Origin: Hirsutella rhossiliensis
Taxonomy: Eukaryota > Ascomycota > Sordariomycetes > Hypocreales > Ophiocordycipitaceae
Reading direction: 5' to 3'
DNA: 64,000 nucleotides
Assembly (NCBI RefSeq): GCF_020360975.1
Contig: NW_025408667.1
Coordinates: 1,240,001-1,304,000, forward strand
Each line of letters opens with the position of its first letter. Position 1 is the first letter of the stretch. Both the position numbers and the translations under genes were made by a program. Under the pieces are notes generated by a model. It had not been told where the DNA came from. It ran no database searches and was given only the letters and a program-made list of their open reading frames with translations. Shown here one piece after another: positions 44,573 through 56,800 of the stretch.

Positions 44573-45693
44573 ATGGTAAGTTGAGGCCTATCTAGCGTCG
44601 TCCTGCTCCGGACGGCGTGAATCTGTCGTGGAAGAAATTCCAATTGCTCGTGCTGCAGAGTCACCGCAAGATGCTTCGGAACAAACCACGTCTGAAGCGC
44701 AAATTGCTGACTCGAAGACACGAGACAGCCTTTCCACAAGTTGGTCAAAAACAGCGCGTACCACAGGTGAATACCCTCGCTCGCAACACGGAAGGCTCCC
44801 TGTCGCTAACAGAGATTCGTCGCAGCCGGTACCAGACCAAGTACAAGCGCAGACGCCAAGGCAAGACCGACTACTATGCCCGCAAGCGCCTCATCACCCA
44901 GGCCAAGAACAAGTACAATGCGCCCAAGTACCGCCTCGTCGTCCGCTTCACCAACAAGGACATCATCATGCAAATTGTCACGTCGGAGATCACCGGCGAC
45001 AAGGTCTTGGTGGCTGCCTACGCCCACGAGCTGAGAGCCTACGGCATCAACCACGGACTGTCCAACTGGGCTGCCGCCTACGCCACCGGCCTGCTCATTG
45101 CCCGCCGCGTCCTTAGCAAGCTTGGCCTTGACAAGGACTTTGTCGGCGTCGAGGAGGCGGATGGTGAATTCACCCTGACCGAGGCCGCCGAGACGGACGA
45201 CGGCGAGCGCCGCCCCTTCAAGGCCTTCCTTGACGTCGGCCTGGCCCGCACCTCGACGGGTGCCCGCGTCTTTGGCGCCATGAAGGGCGCCTCGGACGGC
45301 GGCATCCTGGTCCCCCACTCGGAGAAGCGATTCCCCGGCTACGACATGGAGTCCAAGGAGCTCGACGCCGAGGTTCTCCGCAAGTACATCTACGGCGGTC
45401 ATGTCGCCGAGTACATGGAGACGCTCGCCGACGACGACGAGGAACGGTACCAGAGCCAGTTCCAGAAGTACATTGAGGATGACCTCGAGGCCGACAGCCT
45501 CGAGGACCTCTATACCGAGGCTCACAAGGCGATCCGCGAGGATCCCTGGAAGAAGGCCGAGAGCGACGCCCCCAAGAAGAGCAAGGACGAGTGGAAGGCC
45601 ATTTCCAAGAAATACCGGACCTCCAAGACCAGCAAGGCCGAGAAGCAGAAGAAGATCCAGGAGAGGATCCAGGCTATCTTGCAGAAGGAGTAG
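44573..45693 (+). CDS. rpl5: 60S ribosomal protein L5 (uL18)
   Basis: The 5S-rRNA-binding protein of the large subunit, 302 residues. It has three coding exons. The first (44573-44575) is just the ATG, followed directly by GTAAGT. The second is 44729-44766 (PFHKLVKNSAYH plus two bases) and the third 44826-45693. Joined, the start reads MPFHKLVKNSAYHSRYQTKY, matching the L5 N-terminus. The core has RRRQGKTDYYARKRLITQ, RLVVRFTNKDIIMQIV, AYAHELRAYGINHGLSNWAAAYATGLL, FKAFLDVGLARTSTGARVFGAMKGASDGG and the basic C-terminal tail. The length is normal for fungi. Very early introns of this kind are frequent in fungal ribosomal-protein genes. Confidence 0.97.
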
Positions 45694-46268
45694 AAGGGTT
45701 TGGTTTGCTGGCAACGTCGATCTGGAATGGCTTGGGTCTGGAGTTATACGCAAGGGCAAGGGTCTGCTGCATTCAGATTCCAATGTCAATGAAATGAAAT
45801 GCAAAACACCACATCTCGACGGCTGCCAATGGTTGCATCGCCTCTTTACCCTACGGTATCGAGCAGGCCTGGATTGGTTGTTGGCATGGCGAATGGCAAT
45901 TTGCGCTGTGCCATTTGCCAGGAACATGACGAACATGACGTGACATGGCTCTGGGCTGCTGGTGTTGGTGGTGATGGTTGTGTTGAGTAGCATGCAAACC
46001 CAACGACCCTAGCCATCCGAGGGGGGAATAAAGCCGATCATGTGCACAGTACAAGACAGTGCAAGGCAACATGATTACGTATCGGAGGGCCTCTGCCGTG
46101 AGGTCGACGGTTTGATACCAACAGCTACGGGAGGCTCGGGAGTGGCCGGCCGTTTCAAGCGACAGTAGAGAGGTTCGAAGCGCACTGGGCGGTTCCTGCT
46201 GGTCGAGTCAGGCCAGAATCGTGGATGCATGTACATGCACGGATGCAGCGTGGGCGATGGAATCACGA

Positions 46269-46295
46269 GGCGGCGGCGGCGGCGGCGGCGGCGGC
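46269..46295. repeat. (CGG)9 microsatellite
   Basis: Twenty-seven bases of pure CGG/GGC repeat in the intergenic region downstream of rpl5. Confidence 0.9.
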
Positions 46296-46776
46296 TGTAT
46301 GCGCCAACGCTGACTGTATCGTCCCCAAGATGGTTGGCTATTGTATAATTATGATAGGAAAACGTTGACGCCATGGAAGCAGACGGGGGCCGGCCCACGA
46401 CGAAGCGGCTGATGGACTCCAAGCTGGGTGGAGAGAGGGGACGGAAGCAGCTGAGTCAGGGGAAGACTGGTGCGGCGGGAGGGACGAGGCGAGTTTTGGA
46501 CAAGGCCGACGGGGAGCGGTGCTAAGCCGCGCTCAAGGAGGGGGAAAGGGGGGGGGGGTCATGGTGCCCTTGTTCGAAGGGTGCGTCTGTGTGGCTGCTG
46601 TGACGTCGCGGTTCTTCCTTTTTGATTGTCTGGGCTCTCTGTCGTGTCTCTGGCAGGCGGGGTCGTACGTTGGTTACAGTAGGTAGGTAGTATTACGGTG
46701 GTATCGGTCGGGGTGTTGTCAGGATTAACATGGATGCCCACTCTCTGGGGCTGTTTTATACTCTCAGTTTGTCCAC

Positions 46777-47017
46777 GTACAGTACTTGTTTTGTGAAGTC
46801 GCTGTAAGCTTTTGTTTGTGATGAGTGAGGGTACGTGCGGGCGCTCTCAGGCGTTGCTGGAGAGCCACGGGTACAGTACCTAACGAATACGATACCGGCG
46901 AGTATCCGTATGATTTCCTTTGCCTTTTGTTGCAGGTAGGGATGGATACTTGCGGGAGCTTATCAGGCATGTACGGAGCACCTTTGCCTACAAACTCCGT
47001 GCTGTACTGTACAGTAC
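46777..47017. repeat. Cluster of four GTACWGTAC motifs
   Basis: Copies lie at 46777-46785, 46871-46879, 47004-47012 and 47009-47017. The last two overlap as the palindrome GTACTGTACAGTAC. They lie about 810-1050 bp upstream of the LRR gene start. Confidence 0.7.
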
Positions 47018-47829
47018 ATTGTTCCCGAGAGGGATCTGCTCAAAGCCCTTGTGTTTGTAAGGATATTTTAAAGGCCGGAACCATTTTTAATCCATACCTA
47101 GTACCTTGAGTAATACCTACCTCTAGTGCCTAAGGTAGGTATACGGTATTAGTATGGGCCGAGGGGCGGCTCGGACGGCAGGTAGTTAAAGGTACCTGCG
47201 CGCCTGGACCCGCGGCAGCGGTACTGTCTCGACTCGTGCCTCATCTGGCCGGGGAGGCAGTACGTACCTCTAGCCTTGGTATCATGCCTCATGTCATTCA
47301 TTGTACAGACTACAGTACGGAGTACGAACACCAAATATACCTTCATCCCATACCCAAAGCAGCCAGTCCCCTCCCTCCTGCGAATCCTCTCTCTTGGTGC
47401 GTGCACACCACACACATGCGCACTCCGCTACCTACGACGCCACTACGTACGTACATGCATTCATTATCACTTCGCCTCCGCCCGGGACTCTCCAGTCGCT
47501 CGTTCAGCTGAGACGAGAGGAGAGAGGCATCCCGAGATTCCTCACCTACGCCCGACTTGCCCTCCCCACGTTCTAGGCCACTTCTCCGCCTGTATCATTT
47601 TTACCCCACGGCCTCTTTCATCTTTCTCTCAGGCGCCTCTCCGCCAGCGCCTCTGACTTCCTCAAATCAGCGGCCGGCTCGGGAGACGGGCGACGGCTTC
47701 ATCCCAGCGCCGCAGCCGGTCCCGCCTTCGACCGCACGGTTCAGTGTGGCGACGGTCGGACGGACGATATTCACGCCTCGCACTTGGCTCTCTGCGCCTC
47801 CTGGGTAGCGCCGCCTGCCGCGCCAAGCC

Positions 47830-50800
47830 ATGGAGCAGGTTCACGGCGTCGACGTCAGCTGGATGACCCGCGGCTCTCCTAGAGGCATGTTCCACCGGGA
47901 TTCCCTCATGTCCTCCCTCCAGCGCGATCCTCTTGCGCAATGTGGCTAACAAGGCGCTTCCTGCAGACAAGGTCAGCAGATCGCCATCATACTCGTCGCC
48001 GCCCAAGACGCCGGCTCCCGCGCAGCTACGATCACTTCCTTCTCCCGTCTCGAACCCGCGCAATCCCGCCGGCACGGCCGATCCATCAGCCAACGTCCAG
48101 GCCAATGGCCAACCCGAACCCAACCCCTCCAGCGGCTCCTCCACGCCCAGGAGGCTTTCGCGATCCGGCTCGATAGACCGACTGGTCGGGTCCAACCCCA
48201 GTCCACCGCAGCGTCGCAACTCGTGGTTCTCCAACATCTCGGCAAAGTTCACCGGCTCCAACAACTCGCCCCCGAGCCAGTCGCCGACACCCCAACACAC
48301 AAATAATCACCTTCAAATTCAGGAGCAGGCCCTGTCCGCCCAGAGCCAAGAGTCGCAGGCCTCGCAGCAGAACCAGTCTCAGCAGCAATGCGCCAACCCC
48401 GCAGACGAACCACCAGTGCCCAAGTTTCACCTGGCCAGGAATGCCGTATTGCCACATGCCCTGAAACCCGAAGGGAACGGCCCCTACACGCCGGCTCCTC
48501 CCAAGTCTGGTCAAGCCGGCATCCTCGGTGTCTTCAGGCGGCTGTCGACGTCTGGGGGCAACGGCCTCGCGAGCGGGAAACTAGGCCATGGCCTCGTCGA
48601 GCGCGTGACGCTCAACGTCGACCAGAACAGGGAGAGATGTCCCATCGCCGAGCTCAAGGACGCCAAGCTTAGGCGAGTGGCGTTTTGCGTCGACGTCGAG
48701 ATTGCGCCAATGCCCAAATACGCCGACCTCGACGTGGCGCACAAGCCCACCAACAAAGTCACGAGGAAGAAGCTGACGGAGAAGGGCGAAGGCGAGGCGC
48801 TGAAGAACCCCAAGGCTTTCGATGCGCCAAAGGAAGCCAGCGGCAATACCAAAAGCCAGAGCGAGCCCGTCCCCGAGGAACTCGAGGCTCCGGGAACCCA
48901 CGCCAACGGGTCGCTCGTCAACGGCGCCTCACCCCTTGCGGAGCACGACAAGGATACGACCAAGAAAAAGGAAAAGAAGAAGAAGAGCGAGGAGGAGCGG
49001 AAGGCCAGGAAAGAGAAGCGCCGCCGACTCGCCGAGGACAATGGCTCCGTTCCGATGGAAATATACTACGACAGCAGCGACTCGTCATCTGAAACCCTCA
49101 GCGGCACCGGAACACCCTGCACCAAGACGACGTCGCAGCCCACCACGAACCCGACGAGGATATACCGCCGATGCTGCCAGCTGCGCGAGACACCGATTCT
49201 CAAGAAGATTACCGAGCAGCTCACGGACACTACCAACTCCTGCCCCTCGACGGGCGTCATCAACCGATTGGACTTGACCGACTACTGGCTGCAGCTGCCG
49301 GACCTCATCACGCTGGGCGACTACCTCGCCGTGGTGCCGGTCAAGGAAATCGTTCTCGAGAACTGCGGCTTGGGCGACGAAGGGCTACGGGTCATCCTTG
49401 CGGGCCTCTTGGCCGCCACGCGACCGGCCAGCTCGCGGCGCAAGAAGCCGAGGCACGAGCTCGAGGAGCAAGGGGGCGTGGTGGAGCGCGTGGTGCTCAA
49501 GAGCAACAAGCTCGGGCCGGACGGCTGGAAGCACATTTCGCTGTTCCTTTACAAGTGCAGGTCGTTGAAGTATCTCGACATTTCACAAACCGCGTTTCCC
49601 AAGCAAGCCCCGTGCAACAACAACGGGCCCCTTGCAAACGGCAGGCAAATCCCCCGGAGCATATCCGACGTCTTTTCCAAGGCCATCGCGGACCGCCCGG
49701 GAGGATCGACGCTCGAGATGCTCAACATTGGCGAGACGGAGCCCAGCATGGACCAGCTGAGCACCATCATGGATGGCGTCATCAAATGCGGCGTCGGCAG
49801 ACTGGGTCTCGCCCATAACCGCCTCGACGGGCAGGGCGTGGCTGCCGTGGCCCGGTACCTCGCCGCCGGGAAATGCGAAGGGCTGGACCTGGGCGGAAAC
49901 GACCTGAGGGATCACATGGAGGCGATTGCGGGCGCCATCAGCGACAAGACTCCCCTTTGGGCGCTGAGCTTGGCCGGTTGCAACCTCGACCAATCGTCGC
50001 TGTGCAAGATTGTGCCGTCGCTGGTCAGGCTGGACAACTTCCGGTTCATTGATCTGTCCCACAATCACGACTTGTTCCAGTCGAAGCCCAGTGTCGTTGG
50101 CTTGTTGCGAAAGTGAGTAGGCCTGAGTCCCAGGAGGAGGGAGTTTGTTGCTGACACTCGCCGCAGGTTTCTCCCGCACATGGAAAACTTGAAGCGCATC
50201 CACCTGCAAGACGTCAACATGACTTCGGAGCAGGCCATAGCGATTGTCGAGGTGCTGCCCGAGGTGCACAGGCTGGCTCACATCAATCTGCTCGGAAACG
50301 CGGCGCTGATGAAGCTGGCGGACGCCCAGACGGAAGAGGCGCAGGAAGAGGCGTGTGCACTGTACGCGTCGCTGCTGGCCGCGTCGAGGGTGTCGGAGAG
50401 CCTGATATGCGTGGATATCGAGGTACCCGGGGACGAGGCGGGAGAAATCGTCAAGGCCATGGCCAAGCAGGTGGTGGCGTACTGCCTCCGCAACATGGAG
50501 CGGCTGCCCGACACAAACATGGGTGCGGCGGCGGCATCGTCGGCCATGACGGAGACGCAGAGCGAGGTGCGCGAGTGCAAGGCGGCGGCGTACTCGGACG
50601 TGCTCGCGCACCTGGTGGGCCACGACGTACTGGACGAGACGGGCAAGGAGGCCGACGACGACTCGGCTCCCGACGAGGACTATGTCATCGGGGGCACGGG
50701 CGTGGTCAAGGCCCTCCGGTGCTGCCTCGAGAACCGCGGTGACGAGTGGAGCAGGCAAGCGGCGGAGGCGTCGGGCGAGCGGGACAAGGGCTCGGCGCCG

Positions 50801-51577
50801 GTGCAGGCCAGCCTGGCGACGGGCGGAAAGGCCAAGGACATGTCGAAGCACCTGTTGGCGGGGGCGCGCAAGATTCGCATCCGGCTGCAGCCGGCGTTGA
50901 CCAAGGCCAGGGCGAACCCGAGCGACGAGCAGAACCTACGAAAGTTCACCTTCTTGGACGAGACACTGCAAGGCATCATCAAGCGATTCGAAGACGAATT
51001 CCCCGACACGCGAGAGCACGGGCCGGCGGCGACGGGCGGGGAGGCAGCGAGCACGGCGGCAGCGGCTGCTGCGGAGGGGGAACCGACGTCGACGTCGGCG
51101 GCGGCGGGGACAGACTCGGCGGTGGCGGTGTCGGACGGGGAAGACGAGTCGGAGATCCACGCGCCCAAGGCGGTGTCGCAGTCGAGCTCCAAGCTGTCCA
51201 AGGTGCAGGCCGAGGAAGAGGGCCGGGTGCTACGGGCAGGCCACCGGTTCAGGTCCGGGTTTGTGCGGCAGGAGCAGCTGGAGCTCCTCAACACGATCGA
51301 CGACATCGGGGCGCACCCCAAGCACGCGCAGATGCTGGAGGAGCTGGCCGAGGACCTCGGGGGCGAGATGCTGGACAAGGTCAAGGAGAAGGGGGCGGTG
51401 CGGGCGTTCAAGGAGGACAAGGAGGTGCTGTTCCGCAGCATGAAGGAGAGCGACCCGGACCACTGGGAGCGGTTTGTCGAGTCGCAGCACAAGGCGCGGG
51501 CCAACATCCGGGTGTCGTCGAGCGAGAGGGCGGGCGAGGCCGGGCCGGCGGGGGATGAGAGTGCCATTGCCGACTGA
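47830..51577 (+). CDS. Leucine-rich-repeat (RNI-like) protein, fungal Mhp1 type
   Basis: A 1,203-residue protein in three exons: 47830-47884, 47967-50112 and 50167-51577. Exon 1 encodes MEQVHGVDVSWMTRGSPR. The first intron appears to be GC-AG: GCATGT, then a perfect GCTAAC branch, then CTGCAG. It is the only junction I found that restores frame (SPRDKVSRSPSYSSPP). The second is ordinary (GTGAGT...CGCAG) and restores GLLRKFLPHMENLKR. The N-terminal quarter is low-complexity, and a conserved block reads RVAFCVDVEIAPMPKY near residue 250. A basic coiled segment follows, then ribonuclease-inhibitor-like LRRs over about residues 470-800 (VLKSNKLGPDGWKHISLFL, LGLAHNRLDGQGVAAVARYL, LDLGGNDLRDHMEAI). 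The acidic tail is disordered. The family is annotated in moulds as Mhp1-like and linked to cell-wall or microtubule functions; I hold that name loosely. Confidence 0.82.
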
Positions 51578-52936
51578 GGACTGGCTCGCTCTTGGGTGTT
51601 GTATAACATGATGTGAATGGTTACTTTGGTAGCACGGCGCGTTGGCGTGCATCGGGAGTAAACGAAGGCGGCTTTTTGTTCTTGACGGTTCACGGACGCC
51701 GCAGCAACTGGCCATGTGCCGTGCGTGCAGTATGATTCATGATTCATTGATTACCAAGGGCAAGACGCGACGGGACGCATCATCACCAGGCTCCTCGCTG
51801 CACCGCCGGCCAACCCACAAACAAGCCCAAAAGGAGGGCGCACACAGAGCCCAAGTCCAAGTTCCATGCCCGCGCGCGTCTTGGCGAGCGGTCCGCTTCG
51901 CCACGCCGCCTGCCTTTCATGTTGCGTTTTCTGTCTGGCCCGTCTTTTCCCGATGGGACGAGCGACGAAAAAGGCACCACCGTGGGTGCTGTTACTTGGC
52001 GCTCATGCGATCAGCACTGCCGCGAGCCAACGCACTCGCACTGTCCGCTATGCCTGACGCGCGGCGGGGGTGACAGTGTGCCGTGTGTCGAGAGACGCCC
52101 CGCCGCTTGGGGGGAGTTGAGTTGTCGTGCCACTTTGGGCTTCTCTGGTCAGGCCACTCTGGGCGGCACCACGTTGTGCGCTGCGCGGGCTGGGGCGGGG
52201 TTGGTTAGCTACGGCGGGTGCGTGTTCGTGCTTTGCGCTGGCTGCGGAGGCCCCGCCCCCTCGCCATTGTGCCTGGTTGTGGTACGTTGGATATTTACCG
52301 TACAGGTACTCTGTACAGACAGGGCTGCAATGCGATGGCCCCGTAACTTAGCATCACCACCTCCACCACCACCATCATACGCTTACCTACAGCACGGTAA
52401 CCGAGCATCGTATAAATGAAACCACAGCCCCCCACCCTCAACACACCTCGCCATCCGCCTCCGGCAGCAAACCGGGCAAAAAGGAGAAAGCAAGAGTCCT
52501 AGGAGCTGCTCCTCCTCCGCCGCCTCGTCTGCCGCCCCCCTTTCCCCGCGGCGAAGACGTACCCAAACATATACTCCATATAACTTAAGTTAACTAATAT
52601 ATTTCAAATCAACCACGAACCCCCCCTCCAGTGCCCCGGCTCGCCCGCAACCAACAAAGAAGTCGGGGAACTCTAGAATAGATCACCGCCCGGGGGCCCC
52701 AACGCGCAAACAAAGCACAACGCGCAAAGGCCCGACGGAAAACATAGAGAGCCAGGCCGTGCGGCAGGGACGGACACGGCTCGTCTCCATAAACCGCGGC
52801 CTGCCCGGCGTCGACTTATATACGCGGCTCGGCCCATCTGCTTCCTCCATCATCGACGACTCCGTTCCCCGTCTCTATCGGACCACCCCAGCCAGACCCG
52901 ACGGAACAAAAACCCCCAAGAGGGCCGTCAGACACC
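51578..52936. other. Intergenic region
   Basis: About 1.36 kb. No conserved coding is seen. A TATATA-containing segment near 52817 lies 120 bp before the small serine-rich ORF, and a short AT-rich stretch occurs at 52565-52610. Confidence 0.5.
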
Positions 52937-53185
52937 ATGGCTCCCACCTACACCATGTCCGCCCACCTCTGCAAGCAGTTCTACATCTCGTGGCGCCAGG
53001 CCCGCCAGCCCAGCCCGTCGTCGTCGTCGTCGTCACCAGCACAGCACGACCTGCCCCTCAACCGAACCCGCTCCCCCTCGCCCGAGCCCAAGCGCTCCAT
53101 GGACAGCGACCGCGTCAGGCGCGGCTCCTCCAGCAGCGGCAGCAGCGGCGGCAGCAGCGGCGGCAGCAGCAGCGGTCGCGAGTAG
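52937..53185 (+). CDS. Possible small serine-rich protein (82 aa)
   Basis: An 82-codon frame starting in an excellent context (CACCATGG), about 120 bp after a TATATA-like box (CTTATATACG). The first 25 residues are ordered-looking (MAPTYTMSAHLCKQFYISWRQA). The remainder is serine/glycine/arginine-rich, with SRSP-like and SPSPEPKRS motifs and a GSSGGSSGG tail, and is probably disordered. No signal peptide or family is recognised. The repetitive GC-rich codons could produce such a frame by chance, so this is a tentative call; the start context and the position of the TATA-like box are the main support. Confidence 0.35.
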   Translation: MAPTYTMSAHLCKQFYISWRQARQPSPSSSSSSPAQHDLPLNRTRSPSPEPKRSMDSDRVRRGSSSSGSSGGSSGGSSSGRE

Positions 53186-53884
53186 GCAGCTCCTCCGTCG
53201 CTCACTTACACCGCCCGCCCGCCACCCACCCCCGGACACCAGGTCATGCATGGCCAACGCTCAGGGGTCGCCGCGGAAGAGCGAGCCGTCGCCCATAAGA
53301 AAAGAACGCCCTCCCCACCAAACTGGCCGAACTCTTCATTCCCGTCATCACCGGGCTGAATCTTCGGGCAAAGCGCCCCGTCGCCTCGGGGCCCGCGCCC
53401 CTTCGATCCAACATCCTTACCGCCAGGCCACGTGCTGCCTCACAGAAGCTGACACAAGCCGCAATGCACAACACAAACAGAGGCAATAACACGGGCAGAG
53501 AGACGGGCCATGCAAGTGCCCGGGCCTCTTGTCCATGCACAGCCGTTTCTCGGCCAGAGCCGTCACCTCGAGACACACAGCCCACAACCACCAATCCTGC
53601 AGCGACACCACGGGAAAAGCACAGAGCGCACCTTGTATTCGGTAGCCATAATCATAACTCTGCTTTTTCCGCCATCCGCCATCCGCCATCGTCGTCTTTC
53701 CCAATGTGACCCGTCCTCGCTCTTGCTCTCGGCATCAAATCAAAGGTCCAGCCGTCTGTATCATGTTTCGTCCCCTTGTAATCCGTATCCAGGTCCCATC
53801 CATCTAGCCATGACCAGCAACCCGTCCCCGGGCCATCGTCCTCCAGACGCGCAAGACCCCGAGAGACCATCCATGTCAGAGTCC
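53186..53884. other. 3' intergenic region
   Basis: About 700 bp between the small ORF and the stop of the phosphatidylserine decarboxylase gene. Only overlapping shadow frames occur. Confidence 0.5.
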
Positions 53885-56800
53885 CTACATCGCCGACGCC
53901 GCAAGCGTGTTGACCGTTGGCGCAGTCGACAGCTTGCGGGCCGAGCTGGGCGCTTGGTCCTCGCCGTCCTCGCCGCTGTCGCCCGACGATTCTTGCATGC
54001 CAACGTTGCCCTGGATCCGGCGCTTGGCCTCCTTCTTCTCCGCCTCTGTGACATCCTCGTCGTTTTTGCGCATATCCGGCGTCCACTGCGCCTGGTCGGG
54101 CGAATGCCCAATCGACATGCCTGCTCGCACCTGTAGCCATCTCGTCAGTCTTGTCACAGTCTCGCAGCGCACCCGCCAAGCCTGTCTATCAACTCACCAG
54201 CGTCTCCAGGGCACCGCTCGAGTTGTCGGCCAAGTCGTCGTCGAATCGCATCTTTCCTGGCTCAAATAGCACCAGGATCGTGCTGCCGCCAAACTTAAAG
54301 TATCCCAGCTCCTCGGCTCTCTTGACGTAGTCGCCCTCGTTGCGTGTGATGACGGTGCTTCCCACCATCATGGCGCCCACGCAAATCACCATGACGCGCC
54401 CGTGGGCCTCGCTGTCAATCGGCACCACGACCCGCACATTCTCGCCGTACACGTCCAGCGCGGAGCGTATCGCCATGGGGTTCACCGTATAGTACTCGCC
54501 TGCAATCATGACCGGCTTCCCCATGACGCCGTCCACCGGGATGTGGAAGCGGTGATAGTCTTGCGGCGCCAGCCGGAAGATGCCGAGCGCGCCATTCTCG
54601 TACCGCGCAGCGTCGTCGGGGTAGGCGTTCCCCAGCAGTCGCCTCATGTTGAACTCGCGCCCCTTGACCCAGATCTTTGTCGCCTGCGTCATCTGGTTGA
54701 AGACGACGCTGCGGCAGTCGGCTGGCGACACAATGATTTTCGGGTTATTTGGTGCCGAGCAGGGTCGCGCGTCGGGCTTCAGGGCGCGATAGAAGAACTC
54801 GTTGAAGTTTCTAAACTCTTCCACTGGCAGCAGCACCTCTGACATGTCCAGGCCGTGGAATTCAATAAACTTTTCAATCTCGTCCCTGGACGCGGGGTCG
54901 TCAAACTTCTTGCCCTGCTTGATGCTCAGATTCTTCAGCAGCTTTCGAACTGTAGCGACGGTCAGCATCATGTCGAGTCGGGCCTTTCACCACTCGGTAG
55001 CGACTTACTACGCTTGTTCTCCATATCGCGAGACTTCAATCCCTTGTACAGTAACCTGATGCCCAGGCGTACGTACACGCTCATCTTTTCCTCGTTGATC
55101 TGGCCAGTCATTCGGTCCTGGACCAGGATATTTGCCGAGTTGGCCCCGAGCTTGTACCCTCCGTATGAAATCTTGGTGATGACCTTGGAATACCACTTCC
55201 GCTGTGCCTGGCTGGCCGTCACGAAGCCGCCCATGAGCACCGTGTTGACCTGCCGCCAGTCTTGGCTAGCGCACGTCGCAATGTGCGTGATGATGTCTGA
55301 GTCGCTGCGCTTGTTCAGCCGCGGCTGGTGGCAGATGGGGCACTCGCGAATCTCCACGACGTGTTCCTCCCGGTCATCGCCCAGATCCTCGTCACCCTCA
55401 GGCTCCGCCGGAGTGTTCGTCTCCGCCGTGGCATTGGACTGATGGGACTCGATGGAGATCTGAGGGGTGGACGTGCCGGACATGTCTGAGCCAGCAGCTG
55501 GCTTGCCGAGGCCGAGATGCTTCATGTCCGGCACTAAACTCTTGAGCTTTTCGGCAGCAGACGCAGCCGGCTTGCTCTTGACCTGTAGTTGATCTTCCAG
55601 ACAAATGACAGCCTCGTCCATGGTAAGGTCCCAGCTTTCTTCGTTGTCGGCCGCCTTGTGAGGGAAGCGGTGGAAAAAACTGTCAATCGTCGACTCCCTC
55701 AGCGTCGAGCCCAGGGTATCGAGCATGGTGGTCAACTCGATGCGACTAATTTCTCCGCTCTCGTCGGTGTCGTACTGTCGAAGCATGGCTCGCCAAAACT
55801 GCTGGCGGAGGGCGGAATACGGCATGTACTTGGCGCGAAGGTAGATGACCGGATTGTGCTTCGACTCCCACTTGTCCAGGTTTTTCATCTTGAGGGGCAG
55901 CACATAGTCGTGGAAGCCGGTGTCCTCTCCCTCCATCGAAGGCTCCAAGACATCGGCGCTCGGATTGGCAAGCGCTTCTGTCGGCGCCAAATGGCTTGGG
56001 CCGCTGGCCTGAGCCTGACCCGAGTCGGAAGCTTGGGACTGCGAGCCAGTGCTGGAGCCCGTCGAAGTTTTGGACTGTCCCGGCCGCATCATCTTGCCCA
56101 GGCTCTGCGAGGACGAGTTCCGAGATATGTTCAGCTTCTTGAAGCGTGCCTTGGCAGCAGCAGGCGTATGCTCAGGGAAATCCGGCAGGCAGTAGAGTCC
56201 GGTTTCGGGGTCTGCTTGTGGCGCTCTCTCGATCAGGCCGTGGACGGGAAAAGTGCAGGATGCGATGAAGTCGTTGCCTGAGTACTTATCATGGTCGATG
56301 ACGGTAAAAGCAAACGAGTAGGATTGCTCGTGCCCCTGGACATGGAATATCATCTTTTCGTTGAAGACCGGGTTCAGGTTGTGCCTGACACGGCGGGTAC
56401 GATACGTCTTCTTGCCCAGCGACGCGACGACAAAGGGATCCATGTCGAAGCCAGTCCGCGTCAGGTTCGACTCGGGTGGGAGATCGGTGATTTTACAAAT
56501 TTCCAGGAAAATGATGCCGACCACGTCCGAGGATCCGCTCAAAGCGTAGGGATTCTGGCGGCGCCTCTTCTTCAAACCCTTGATCCTCAAACGTCTTCTC
56601 CGTTTCTCGGCTGTCTCCGGCTTGGAGGGATCCTCGCCTTCTTCGTTGGCATCGTCGTCGAGCTCTGTGAAGTCATCGTCGTCATCGTCGTCCCCACCGT
56701 CGTCGGGCGAGGACGAGTTGGATTTGGGAGCATTCGTTGGGACGAGGAGCGGTGTCATGGACGGGGTGACGTTACGAGACGAGCCGAGGTTGACGGCGCC

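Larger units (their letters stand above)
45694..47829. other. 2.1-kb intergenic region rich in GTAC motifs
   Basis: No gene with family resemblance is seen. It contains the (CGG)9 run, an 11-base G run at 46548-46558, the densest cluster of GTACWGTAC in the window, TAGGTA-type words near 46680 and 47110-47150, and a TACGGAGTA at 47316-47324. The right part is the upstream region of the LRR gene. Confidence 0.5.

Noticed and set aside
44806..45993. 395-codon minus-strand frame opposite rpl5
   Set aside because: A shadow of the biased codons of ribosomal protein L5, with no family resemblance.
49583..51747. Long minus-strand frames (422 and 355 codons) opposite the LRR gene
   Set aside because: Antisense shadows of GC-rich codons; the plus strand has LRRs and consistent splice sites.
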